Shown here one piece after another: positions 50,401-62,400 of a stretch of DNA of 64,000 nt. Source of the DNA: Apostichopus japonicus (Eukaryota; Echinodermata; Holothuroidea; Aspidochirotida; Stichopodidae). The translations under genes and the position numbers were made by a program. The notes under the pieces were generated by a model. It made no database searches and was not told the DNA's origin. It saw nothing but the letters and a program-made list of their open reading frames with translations. Each line of letters begins with the position of its first letter. The stretch's first letter is position 1. The stretch spans positions 1,010,001-1,074,000 of the forward strand of contig NC_092574.1 of assembly GCF_037975245.1 (NCBI RefSeq). The letters run 5' to 3'.

Positions 50401-53400
50401 TTGGGACAAGAAGACTTCTGGCCAAAACGATGTGGTAATTATTATTGAGAAAAATTACATCAAGCAATGTCGAAATCTACCTTATATAATTTTTTTCAAA
50501 TTTTCTTATCTTTGAATAGAACTATTTCTACTGAGTTAAAATTATAATTATGGCATGAAATGAAACTTGGTAGTGTCAACAAATGCTTTGGTAAATTGAA
50601 GAATGGAAAGCTGGAATTGTCAAAGCTTAACTTTCAAAAAAGTGAAAACTTAAAGGTGAAGTGAGAGAGTTGGACCCATACAATTTTCTGGGCTTTCCAC
50701 TCTGTCTGAGGGTTATGGGGGGGGGGGAGGTGTGGGGCACTAGTGGCATACTATGTAGCCTTTGCAAGAAACAAAAGCACTAACAATTTAGTGAAGTTTC
50801 TTAACTTTATCTTTAAATGAGTCTTAAGAACTATTGTTATAGTCTGTAGTAAATAAATACAGTAAACATTGTACCTAGAAGATTCTTACATAAAATTGTG
50901 GGATTTAAAGACAATTTGCATTTGGTCAGTCAGTTGTATTTTTCCTTTATAACTGGTTTTCCTATTTTTTTATTTTGCAGCTGATTGGCATGGCTAAGCT
51001 ACCCCTTCACCAGTTCTATATGTCTTTCAGGGACCAGAAAATAGCAAATGCAATCTTGAAATCACAGGTACTTCATTTACAATGTATTTCCTGTGGGGAA
51101 GTAATTTGTTCAATGTAATGGACTTGATCATGAAGACTATGATCATGAAGTGAGTATTATCTTTGAAGTTCTGCAAGATGTTTTGTCAATTATGTTGCTT
51201 CCTATTACAATAAAAGAGGGATGGAGATTAAGGATCGGAAGGAAGCAACACTCTTATATAAAGACCCTTAGTATTTGAAGTAGACACCCAGAAACTAATT
51301 AAACTTGATATGAAAACATCTTTGGTAGTAGTAGACAATAAATTCGTTGGTCAATTTTGGGACTCAAACTTTTTGGAATCTCTGAAAACTTATTTTCATA
51401 TATATTTCATCTGAAAGTTGTTATGTTTAAATTAATGGAAGAAATAATAAATAATAATAAAAAAAAGACCTTCCTGCCAATGAGGAGGAAAATGCCAACA
51501 AAAGTGTTTCAATAGATTGTAGAAAGTGATTTTTTTTACAGTTGGTACTAGTTCAGACTAATAATGAATTTCTGTGTAGGTAATGACTGAACAATTTTTT
51601 TCCCCCGTTTTCGTTTAGTATCCAGTGGTTGGATTTGACAACTTTGCTCCCATTGTGAATCCATTCACAGGGGTTCATTTCGGTCAAGTAAAGGTTCTAT
51701 TGGCGATGGGCGCATTTCATCAGGTAACAGTAGCACTGCATTATGATCTTATACAATTGATATTGATCAAGATTACTTGTTTAATAAACTATGTGTAAGG
51801 GTCTGTTGTGAATCATGTCATTCATAGTCGTTTCAAGACACCTTTAAGGAAACCCTTGAAGATCTTGGTGAATGTTTATTGCTTACTTTCAGTTATCAGC
51901 AATCCAAGATAAAGTTTGAAAGATATCCAAGGAAAGCTATTGCTTTGTTTCTCTTGATTGGTGAAAATAATACTTGTAGGCCACCTCTTTACTTTTAAGA
52001 TTCTTTGACTGGTGTGCATGTAATAGTATGCCTAGAATGATGACATAATGATATACTTTGTCAGTTTTATAACACTTATTAAGATAGAAGATGAGTCTTT
52101 CATCAGCGACCATCTTTATATTATGTATCTGTTGGTTGAGAGAGAACATTGACTTTAATCCTATGGAGAGATGGCAATGGATTAAAGTCAATTGTCAGTT
52201 TTATAACACTTATTAAGATAGAAGATGAGTCTTGCATCAGTGACCATCTCTATACTATGTATCTGTTGGTTGAGAGAGAACATTGACTTTAATCCTATGC
52301 TACTTTACAAATGGTGTTCTTATTTGACTGTTGGTTTGTTGTATGTGATTTCCTACACAGATTACTGCTCTGCAAAGGCTTAAAGGAGACATGGCAATGG
52401 ATATTACTAAACCAGAGAGACCTGTCCAATACTTTGAGAGGTAAGCTACTACTTTTCTGCTTCCTGGGATCGGTTGAAACAAAAGTTATCTTGAAGCTAC
52501 GGAGACTATGAAGTAATGTATGAAGTAATGTGCTTATATTTGACATTTCATCAAATAATTGCTTTCCTATTTAATTCACTATATGGATCCCTTTTGAAGT
52601 TTTTAAACTGTATAACATTTTGTTTTAACAGCCCTTCTTCTATTTCAAGGTAGGTAGTGTGTGCAAGGTTGTGAAAAAAAACAGATTCTCCCCCCCCTCT
52701 CAATCCGGCAGAGCTTTTGAAATGTACCACAGCATCTGATTCCCAAAATAATAGCTTGTTCATTGTCAAGAACAAGAATTGCAGTTTGTTGACTTTATTT
52801 GGGTTGGTACATTGAGTAATAATGTGTTATGTCATATAAAGACTACACCAACAAAAACATATTTGTTTTTCCTAAATTTGAAATGATTACATAAATTTGG
52901 AAAATAATTTGAGGGTGTGATAGGGCCTAATATTTTGCTGGTTAGGTATAACCATGTTAATTCATCAAAACTATACAATGATTCAATTTTAGGGGGTTCA
53001 TCAATGACTAGCAAGGCAAAAATACAGTTTTGATGTGTTCTCCATTTATGAAATCAGAAATCAACAAATTTAAAGATATAACATCTCAGCAACAGAACAA
53101 GTTATTAAGATGAGTAGTTAGAATTATGTGCTTACTTTACTTGCTCTGCGGTACATATTTATTAAAGACTTGGTAATCCCTATAATTCATTTGTTGTAGC
53201 AGGTCTGTGATATCTAAATCCATTATTATATCTGCACCTGCAGTCTTTTAACAGGATGATTACTTAAGATGTAACTGTTTATTTTACTACAGATCAGAAC
53301 AAACAGTACCTAAGGAATCCCGGCCTACCAAAGCTACTAAAGAAGAAACATCGTCAGGTATGATAAACCGCTAACCTGAAAATAGAGACAGTTCCTGGAA

Positions 53401-56400
53401 AGAAAACCTATGATTTATAGACCATTAAATGCATTTAAAAAACTCACAATTTAACTGAAATGTCTTGTATATTAAACCTTATTATTGTCGATAACTTAAA
53501 CTTTACTTCCATACATCATATGAACAGACGAACCTGAAATTTTTCTGGGATATTAAACCTGATTATTGTCGATAACTTTAACTTTACTTCCATACATCAT
53601 ATGAACTGACAAACCTGAAATTTTTCTGGGATATTAAACCTTATTATTGTCGATAACTGTAATTTTACTTCCATACATCATATGAACAGACGAAACTGAA
53701 ATTTCTAGGATATTAAACCTTATTATTGTTGGTATCTTTCCATTTACATCCATACGTCATTTGTTTACAAACAATGATGTATATACCCTTATTCGATTGA
53801 TTTTTTGTCTCTACTGTGGTTTTAAGGCAAGGTTCTTACATATTTTAAACCTATAATGCCAATAATTGTTTAAGTCACACGCAATAAGGTGGGCATCGAG
53901 TGTCTGCTTATGTAGCTTTCCTCTGTAACATTAGGACCTATGTTATTAACTTAATCAATGCTGTCCAGTTTCCCAATGTACTTTGATCATGGTTACTGCT
54001 TGCCACACATTGCTTAAATATTTCTGTTCATGCAGCAGTCGAGCACATCTTTGAAGTGGTCGTAGAGGGGGTCCGATCTTTACCTCAGGGGGAAGATTTT
54101 GTCTGGGGTGAGGCAGACTGTTTTATTCAGTATCATTTTCCAAGTCAAGAAAAGCAGTATAACCAGTTACAAGGTAAGTCAGCAATGGACCGGTGTTACA
54201 ATAATTAAGTAGATGATTGTTGTTATCTGTAACCCTTGGTGTACCTGTCGGACAACCACAGAAAGATAGCAATTCATTTTTAAATTTGATCTGACTTTTT
54301 TTAATTCATACCAGCTTTGCTGAATTTACAGTGACTGTTTATCATACTCAGCCATTATGATGCACTATAAGTGGCTAATTCAAGAAATTGAGGTCTAAGT
54401 TCATGTAAAGGGTCATTTGAGGTCATATTGGAAAGCTATTGCATTATCTTTGAAATGCTTCTAGTATATCATCTCTTGGATTTGGATAAATGTTGGACAC
54501 AGTAAACCTTGCACGTGGGTCCAGTAAACCTGTGCAGGAATTTTGAGTCAAATATCATCTAGGGGTCAAACTAGGTCATTTGTTATAGAAGTCTGCAAAC
54601 TGCTTCTCCTGTGAACTGCAGTGACCGTTTTTCATACTTCAAGAGCACAATGATGTACTAGTGTTGGATTGTATAGCTTGTTCAAAAAATAGTGGTCACA
54701 GGTCACCTAGGGGTCATTTGAGCCCATTTTGGAAAATTACTGCATTAACTTTGAAGTGCTTGTTTCTGTTCAGTGTTGACACAATGATCTGTAGATGTTG
54801 GACTGTTAGAAGTGTTCAGGAATTAGAAATCGAAGGTTGTTTAGGGTTCAAAATGGATCGTGTTTACAAATATGTACAGAATGCATGGACAGTTCACCAT
54901 ACTTAATAAATGACCAGCTATTAGTTCATGTGGCTTGCCTATTGAAAATTACTACACTACACCATTTCTCAAACTGTCGATCGAATGAGGCACTGCACCA
55001 CTTGTGCTCTTGTTGTCTCAGTAATGCAACAGAAGTATATATATATATTTGTTGTTTGGAAGTAAATAACATGATATAGAAGATAGGGAATATACAGGTC
55101 CAAACAGCAAAAAAAGCTTGAGATATGTGTATGTAGTTCTTAAGCATCATTGTGTTTCAGGATCATTGGGCCTGAAGTCTTTCCGCAGTGCAACAACTCT
55201 GTGTCTGCCTGATCCAATGTTTAATGAGGTCACAAGACATCGCATGTCTCTGCCTCTTAATGTGCCTGTTCAGAGAGAACTATTGACTGGTGAGTCAGCA
55301 GAATTTATTCTGTCAGTTACAGTAGCTACCACAATTATTAATAGTGATTTTATTGAGAATTGTAAAACTTTTATATTTGTGCCAAAATAACAAGGATTAA
55401 ATCTGATCCAATACATCATACTTCCTAAGTTAAATATTAAAATAGTTCACATAGTTTATGGTACTCTCCTTACAAACTGTAAAGGTTACTGGTATAGGGT
55501 ATTTAACTGACCTTTATGTAAATGTATGGAATTGGTGGTCTATACATCATTTTTAACCGAGAGTTTGTAAAACCTCACTTTTTCACATGCACATTTTGTT
55601 TGCATTTAAACTTTAGCGTGTTGACTCTGCCAATATTCACTTACGTTTCAATAGCGTATCAAAATTGATGTCGAAATGCTTACAGTGCTCGTGTTTTATA
55701 CTTATCATATTTACACATTCTACTTAGTTTCTGATTTTTGTATCAAGAGAGGAAAGGGTTGGGAAGGGGTCTTTTTGTTGCTTAACATTTAGTATAACTT
55801 GCCTACCATGTCATCTTAATCCAACTGATACCTTCAGATTGGTCTTGATCCGGTCAACAATTTCTTTGGTTCTGTTGATTAATGTAGTTTTTCTCTGTGG
55901 TGTTCTTCATAGCCTGTGTTGATCTGGTCCTTTGGTTCTGTTTGATTAATGTAGTTTTTCTCTGTGGTGTTCTTCACAGCCTGTGTTGGTGTTGGTGGTG
56001 CAGCTGGTGGCATACCCTTTGGTTCTGTTGATTAATGTAGTTTTTCTCTGTGGTGTTCTTCACAGCCTGTGTTGGTGTTGGTGGTGCAGCTGGTTGTATA
56101 TCCTTTGGTTCTGTTGATTAATGTAGTTTTTCTCTGTGGTGTTCTTCACAGCCTGTGTTGGTGTTGGTGGTGCAGCTGGTGGCATACCCTTTGAACTCTG
56201 GTGTCGATACTATTACCCTAATGTCAGGGATCAGGTGATTGCCAAGGTAAGAGCTGGAAGCTGGCAATTTACTTTCTATTGATTGACAGGAAGTTTAATT
56301 TAAAAAGTTGATCCCAAAATAGATCACTTTGGACAAGAATGAAGCAAATTTATTTGTTAAAATCTGTTATTAACAGAGAGTTTATATGATTTTATATTGG

Positions 56401-59400
56401 TGGTTTTCATTGCTGAAAACCAATGTTTTATATAATGATCATTAGTTTCCAGAGGGGCAACTTTTTATATGGAAAGTGTAAGGAGGTTGGGCGTGGCTGT
56501 CTGGGGCAAAACATTTAGTTATTCTTGGGGTTACAGATAAATGGACTTATTGCATTTCTTGCAAAAGTTGTACCAGAGGGCTTAGTGATACATCTGCCTC
56601 TTTTTGTGACATGCACAATTTGGTTGCATTTAACCTGAGCATGTTGACGACAATATAATATAAAAATAAAATAAAACTGTTAGCAAACTGCTTATCCACT
56701 AGAGAGCCTGTGTAATAGAATGTGTAAAAGTAAGTTGGCCTGACGTTTCGATCCTAGCAGGATCTTCTTCAGAGACTAGATGACAAGTAACAGTAACAGA
56801 AGGGACGAAAACACGCACAGAATACAGACAGGTTAATGAGCATGGTGAACACAAAGAGATGGATGTAAGGTGCTTAGTAGAAAAGGGATGGAGAGAAGAA
56901 AGCAACAGGGGAAGAAGAGAGGTGGGAGATAAACAGTAGAGGGACAAAGAGAGGATTAAGGGAAGGGGTAGGAAATAAACTGGAGAAGGACAAAGACAGA
57001 AAGGTGTGAAAAAAAAAGAAAGAAGAATAAGAGAAGAGAGCTGTGAGAAGAGGAGTGATGGGGGGGGGGGGGGAACAAGGGAAGATGGAGGGGGGAACAG
57101 AAGAAAAGTTAGTCATGTCCTTCCTGAATGTTGAGCCCATGAGGTTGAATGGTGCGAAGGCGTTGCATCCAGAGCCTCTCTCTGCTGATTCGTACTAGGT
57201 CAGGGCGGCTACCTAAGGATTCAAACCCTGTAGGGACATGTCGTTAATGGTATGGTTGGGAAGGTTAAAGTGTTCTCCAACTGGGGTCTCAGTCTTCATG
57301 GTGTTGACAGTGGATCTGTGACCATAGAATTGCTTCTTGAGTGTGGTTTTATAATATAATAATAGTAACTTCTGTTTAAATATTGGATCAAAATTGATGT
57401 TGAAATGCTTACAGTGATTAAATAGCACTTAAAGAGTGTGTAGATTGCCCACTTCATATATCATGCAATGAAAATTTTGCATTTTTTTTTCTCGCTTTTG
57501 CAGTGATTTCTAAGAAAGGTTTTAAATTAATTTGTAATTTTTTCAAAATGTGAGCAAATGTAACAGGTATTATGCCTTGCTCTTCTAGGCATCCTTACCT
57601 CTCGCCAAACTTTGTGCCATGGTGACTATGCAGAGAGGAGGTGAGCCGAGCATCCAGACATTTAATCTGCCTCTCAGGACAATGCTAGAGGAGGATGGAG
57701 ATCAGGTGAGAGTGGTTTCAGGATCTATAAATCTACATTTGATGAAGATTTTTAACCCATGATTTATTGTTTATCCTGTAAAATATTATGAAATCTTGTA
57801 TGCTTAGCATTTTACTTGTCTTGATGTCAATCATATTCAATTTTACGATACTTTTGGAGATCAAATTTCCTGATTGCTCTGGTGTCTTTTTTTCAGATCA
57901 TAGGACCAGTCCAACTCTCAAGCTCATCATTATCTGTCTTTATTTCTATGCTTTAAGCCCTTTTTTATTTTGAAATATTTAACACTCCTTGTAATTGAAT
58001 ATCAGTGGCTTGGTTTGATTGAGGTCCAAGGCCATTTCAGTCTGTGTACTGTTCATTTTGATTATTGCTTCTCTGTGTTTCAGGTCACAGCTGGTGGAAT
58101 ATTGGATGTCACTGTCAGTTATAAACACTCCGCCGTAAAGCAAGAACAAAGTTTACCCAGCGGCTTGTCTACCTCTCCTCATGTCTCACTTACTGTATCA
58201 GTTCTCAGAGCGACTGGGCTTCAGGTACTTATAGTTTACTGTATCAGTTCTCAGAGCGACAGGGCTTCAGGTACTTATAGTTAACAGCGTCAGTTCTCAG
58301 AGCGACAGGGCTTCAGGTACTTATAGTTTACAGCATCAGTTCTCAGAGCTACAGGGCTTCAGGTACTTATAGTTTACTGTATCAGTTCTCAGAGCGACAG
58401 GGCTTCAGGTACTTATAGTTTACAGTATCAGTTCTCAGAGCGACAGGGCTTCAGGTACTTATAGTTTACTGTATCAGTTCTCAGAGCGACAGGGCTTCAT
58501 GTACTTATAGTTTACAGTATCAGTTCTCAGAGCAACAGGGTTTCAGGTACTTATAGTTTACTGTATCAGTTCTCAGAGCGACAGGGCTTCATGTACTTAT
58601 AGTTTACTGTATCAGTTCTCAGAGCGACAGGGCTTCATGTACTTATAGTTTACAGCATCAGTTCTCAGAGCGACAGGGCTTCAGGTACTTATAGTTTACA
58701 GCGTGTGGATGATAGCTATTCCCTTGGTGACCTACGCAACTGAGTAGGCCCAAGGCTTTCATGGATAAGGCTCTATATTGCTATTTGTGGTTTGTAGGCT
58801 GTCGAAACAAGATGTTAACATCACACTGGTAATACTGTCAATACACAGGGGACATCTTCAAATCTTGTTTTAATCTGAAGGGTCGAGAATGTGAGCTCTT
58901 TATATTTTGGGGGTATTGTGGAGCTAGAAAAGTACCCCCATTTAATGTGGTTTGGTTAATGCCCATTTTTGCATGCAAGTATGAAATACAATAAGTCAAA
59001 CAAGTCACAATGATACAGTTAAAAAATTAAATTGTGAAAAATAGTCAAGCAATACAGAGTTTAACAATAACTGAAAACTTATTTTTGAAGGGTAGACAAG
59101 TTCTGAAAGAATTGAAATTTGTATGTAGATTAAATCCTAAGTTGCAAAACTGTTTGACTTTCATTTTTTGCTTAAGCCTGTTAAAGGTCATCTTCCACAT
59201 GTTACTCCATCTGTACATTTATCTTCACAGGCAGCTGCAAAGAGTCTAGCCAGGTACCAGCCTAGTCTACAGTATGCTAGCGACGTCGGTGTGAACACAT
59301 TTGTAACCGTCCACGTATCATTTCTCCCTAAAGAGGTAATGATGTTTCTCATCAGGACTGAGCAGTTTATGTGTCTTTGTAAAATCTGTGTTATAATAAC

Positions 59401-62400
59401 TTTGCGGTTAAATAGACTGAACATTTTGTTACATCCGATTGGGTAGTTTGGTTTTGTAATAAAGGAAACATTAAATACATTATTCAGGACTACGACTGAT
59501 AAGGTGGCTTTATAAACGAACTTTTACAATTGGGAAAAATCTCAAGAAAATATTTGCAAAACTTCCTGAAGATTAGCTTAAATTTCTATTCCAGTGTAGG
59601 TCAGATCTTTAACAGGTTTATGGCCTGTTTGAAACAATGTCTGTTTATATGCATTGCCATGACAGTATCGGGCACAAACGCCATACTGTCCCATAACACA
59701 ATTGTAAAACTGTACACAACATCATTACCATGGTATTTAACATTAGTTTTTCTTATTTTTTGTGAAGTTTGTTTGGTGGAATGTGTCCTTAATCAATCCA
59801 ATTTAATGAGTAAAACTACAAATGTTTAAGACCAACATTGTCAGTGACCATCCAAATATTTTTGATGTATGGGGAGGTTGACATTATTTTAAACTTGATT
59901 AATACATTTTACATAGTATTAGCCAATAATTATACTTCAAATGAATCTACATTATAAATGGTCACAACTTTAATTTAGTACTTGCTCATATTTAATATGA
60001 TATTTTGTAACATGGTTATTCAGTTTAGCACAAAAATGCAGCACCTGAGAAAATGTGTAATTCATTTTAATCTTAAAGTATTCTAGTGAAATGATCCAGT
60101 GACAAATAGCACAAGTAACATGTATTACAATTTCTTAATGAAGCATGCAGCTTGTCCATAATAACGGTGGAGCATAGACACAGCAATGATACACAGTTGG
60201 AAAGTTTCATTGGTAACATCTTGAGCTGTCTGACCACAATTCAACCCAAAATATATCTTGACATGAAAGATTTCTGAATGAGAATTGTATTAGCTTAGCC
60301 CGTTTTCGGAGTCTACTTGACAGAGTGAAATACTTCACACTGTATTCTAGTGAAATACTACACACTGTATTCTAGTGAAATACTACACACTGTATTCTAG
60401 TGAAATACTACACACTGTATTCTAGTGAAATACTACACCCTGTATTCTAGTGAAATACTACACACTGTATTCTAGTGAAATACTACACACTGTATTCTAG
60501 TGAAATACTACACACTGTATTCTAGTGAAATACTACACACTGTATTCTAGTGAAATACTACACACTGTATTCTAAGGAAATACTACACACTGTATTCTAA
60601 GGAAATACTACACACTGTATTCTAGTGAAATACTACACCCTGTATTCTAGTGAAATACTACACCCTGTATTCTAGTGAAATACTACACCCTGTATTCTAG
60701 TGAAATACTACACACTGTATTCTAGTGAAATACTACACACTGTATTCTAGTGAAATACTACACACTATTCTAGTGAAATACTACACACTTGATGTTTAAA
60801 ATGATGGTGTTCCTCCAATGATCCAGTACTTCTTTGTTAATGAAATTTGATGAGAGATGTCTTTGGTAAGACTGATTATTTCTTCCACAGGAAATGAAGA
60901 GAAGTGGAGCAATTGCACGGTCATTCTCCCCAGAGCTTTCCCATCACATGGACTTCTCATGTCCATTGATTCTAAGTACAGAAGGTCAAAGGACAGAGTC
61001 TATGGAAAACGAGTTGTCCTTGGCAGAGGTATTGGAGATGGCTGAACTTGAGGTGAAGGTGTGGCACCAGGGGCAACATTCTCTTGAAGGTACTGTAATG
61101 TTTACATATCCAACATTCTCTTGAAGGTACCGTAATATTTACATATCCAACATTCTCTTGAAGTTACCGTAATGTTTAAATATCCAACATTCTCTTGAAG
61201 GTACCGTAATGTTTACATATCCAACATTCTCTTGAAGGTACTGTAGTGTTTACATATCCAACATTCTCTTGAAGTTACCGTAATGTTTACATATCCAACA
61301 TTCTCTTGAAGGTACTGTAGTGTTTACATATCCAACATTCTCTTGAAGGTACCGTAATGTTTACATATCCAACATTCTCTTGAAGGTACTGTAATATTTA
61401 CATATCCAACATTCTCTTGAAGTTACCGTAATGTTTACATATCCAACATTCTCTTGAAGGTACTGTAGTGTTTACATATCCAACATTCTCTTGAAGGTAC
61501 CGTAATATTTACATATCCAACATTCTCTTGAAGTTACCGTAATGTTTAAATATCCAACATTCTCTTGAAGGTACTGTAGTGTTTACATATCCAACATTCT
61601 CTTGAAGGTACCGTAATATTTAAATATCCAACATTCTCTTGAAAGTATTGTAATGTTTACATATCCAACATTCTCTTGAAGGTACTGTAATGTTTACATA
61701 TCCAACATTCTCTTGAAGGTACTGTAGTGTTTACATATCCAACATTCTCTTGAAGGTACTGTAATGTTTAAATATCCAACATTCTCTTGAAGGTACTGTA
61801 GTGTTTACATATCCAACATTCTCTTGAAGGTACCGTAATATTTACATATCCAACATTCTCTTGAAGTTACCGTAATGTTTAAATATCCAACATTCTCTTG
61901 AAAGTATTGTAATGTTTACATATCCAACATTCTCTTGAAGGTACTGTAATGTTTAAATATCCAACATTCTCTTGAAGGTACTGTAGTGTTTACATATCCA
62001 ACATTCTCTTGAAGGTACCGTAATATTTAAATATCCAACATTCTCTTGAAAGTATTGTAATGTTTACATATCCAACATTCTCTTGAAGGTACTGTAATGT
62101 TTACATATCCAACATTCTCTTGAAGTTACTGTAATGTTTAAATATCCAACATTCTCTTGAAGGTACTGTAGTGTTTACATATCCAACATTGTCTTGAAGT
62201 TACAGTAATGTTTAAATATCCAACATTCTCTTGAAGGTGCCCTAATGTTGACATATCCAACTTGTTCCTGCATAATCACAAATGTCTTACAAATTCCTTC
62301 TTATGTAACTGCCATTTCTTCATCTCATCGACCATTTACCGAATCTTACATTGCCTTTACCTCAAACAAATGGACCTTTAAATCTCCAATGAATGCCAAA

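Larger units (their letters stand above)
48076..52440 (+). other. C2CD3: C2CD3 exons 16-21: second central C2 domain
   Basis: Encodes [85 protein letters not shown] and [20 protein letters not shown], with near-constant phase 0 from exon 17 through exon 20. Order and spacing match vertebrate C2CD3. Confidence 0.9.
56655..57373 (-). mobile_element. Penelope-like retroelement 3' fragment
   Basis: On the minus strand: a GIY-YIG endonuclease remnant (57,116 to about 57,370), a purine-rich spacer, then a small hammerhead-ribozyme motif (56,738-56,776). This is the order expected for the 3' end of a Penelope-like element. The insertion splits a diverged copy of the intronic sequence at 55,578-55,687: its left part matches 56,598-56,653 and its right part 57,374-57,416. 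The element is 5'-truncated, with no reverse transcriptase left. Confidence 0.72.
54036..58224 (+). other. C2CD3: C2CD3 exons 23-27: third central C2 domain
   Basis: Encodes [81 protein letters not shown] and SIQTFNLPL. This is the best conserved stretch. Exon 25 begins after the last of four duplicated acceptors (56,151); exon 27 ends at the first of many duplicated donors (58,224). Confidence 0.92.
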
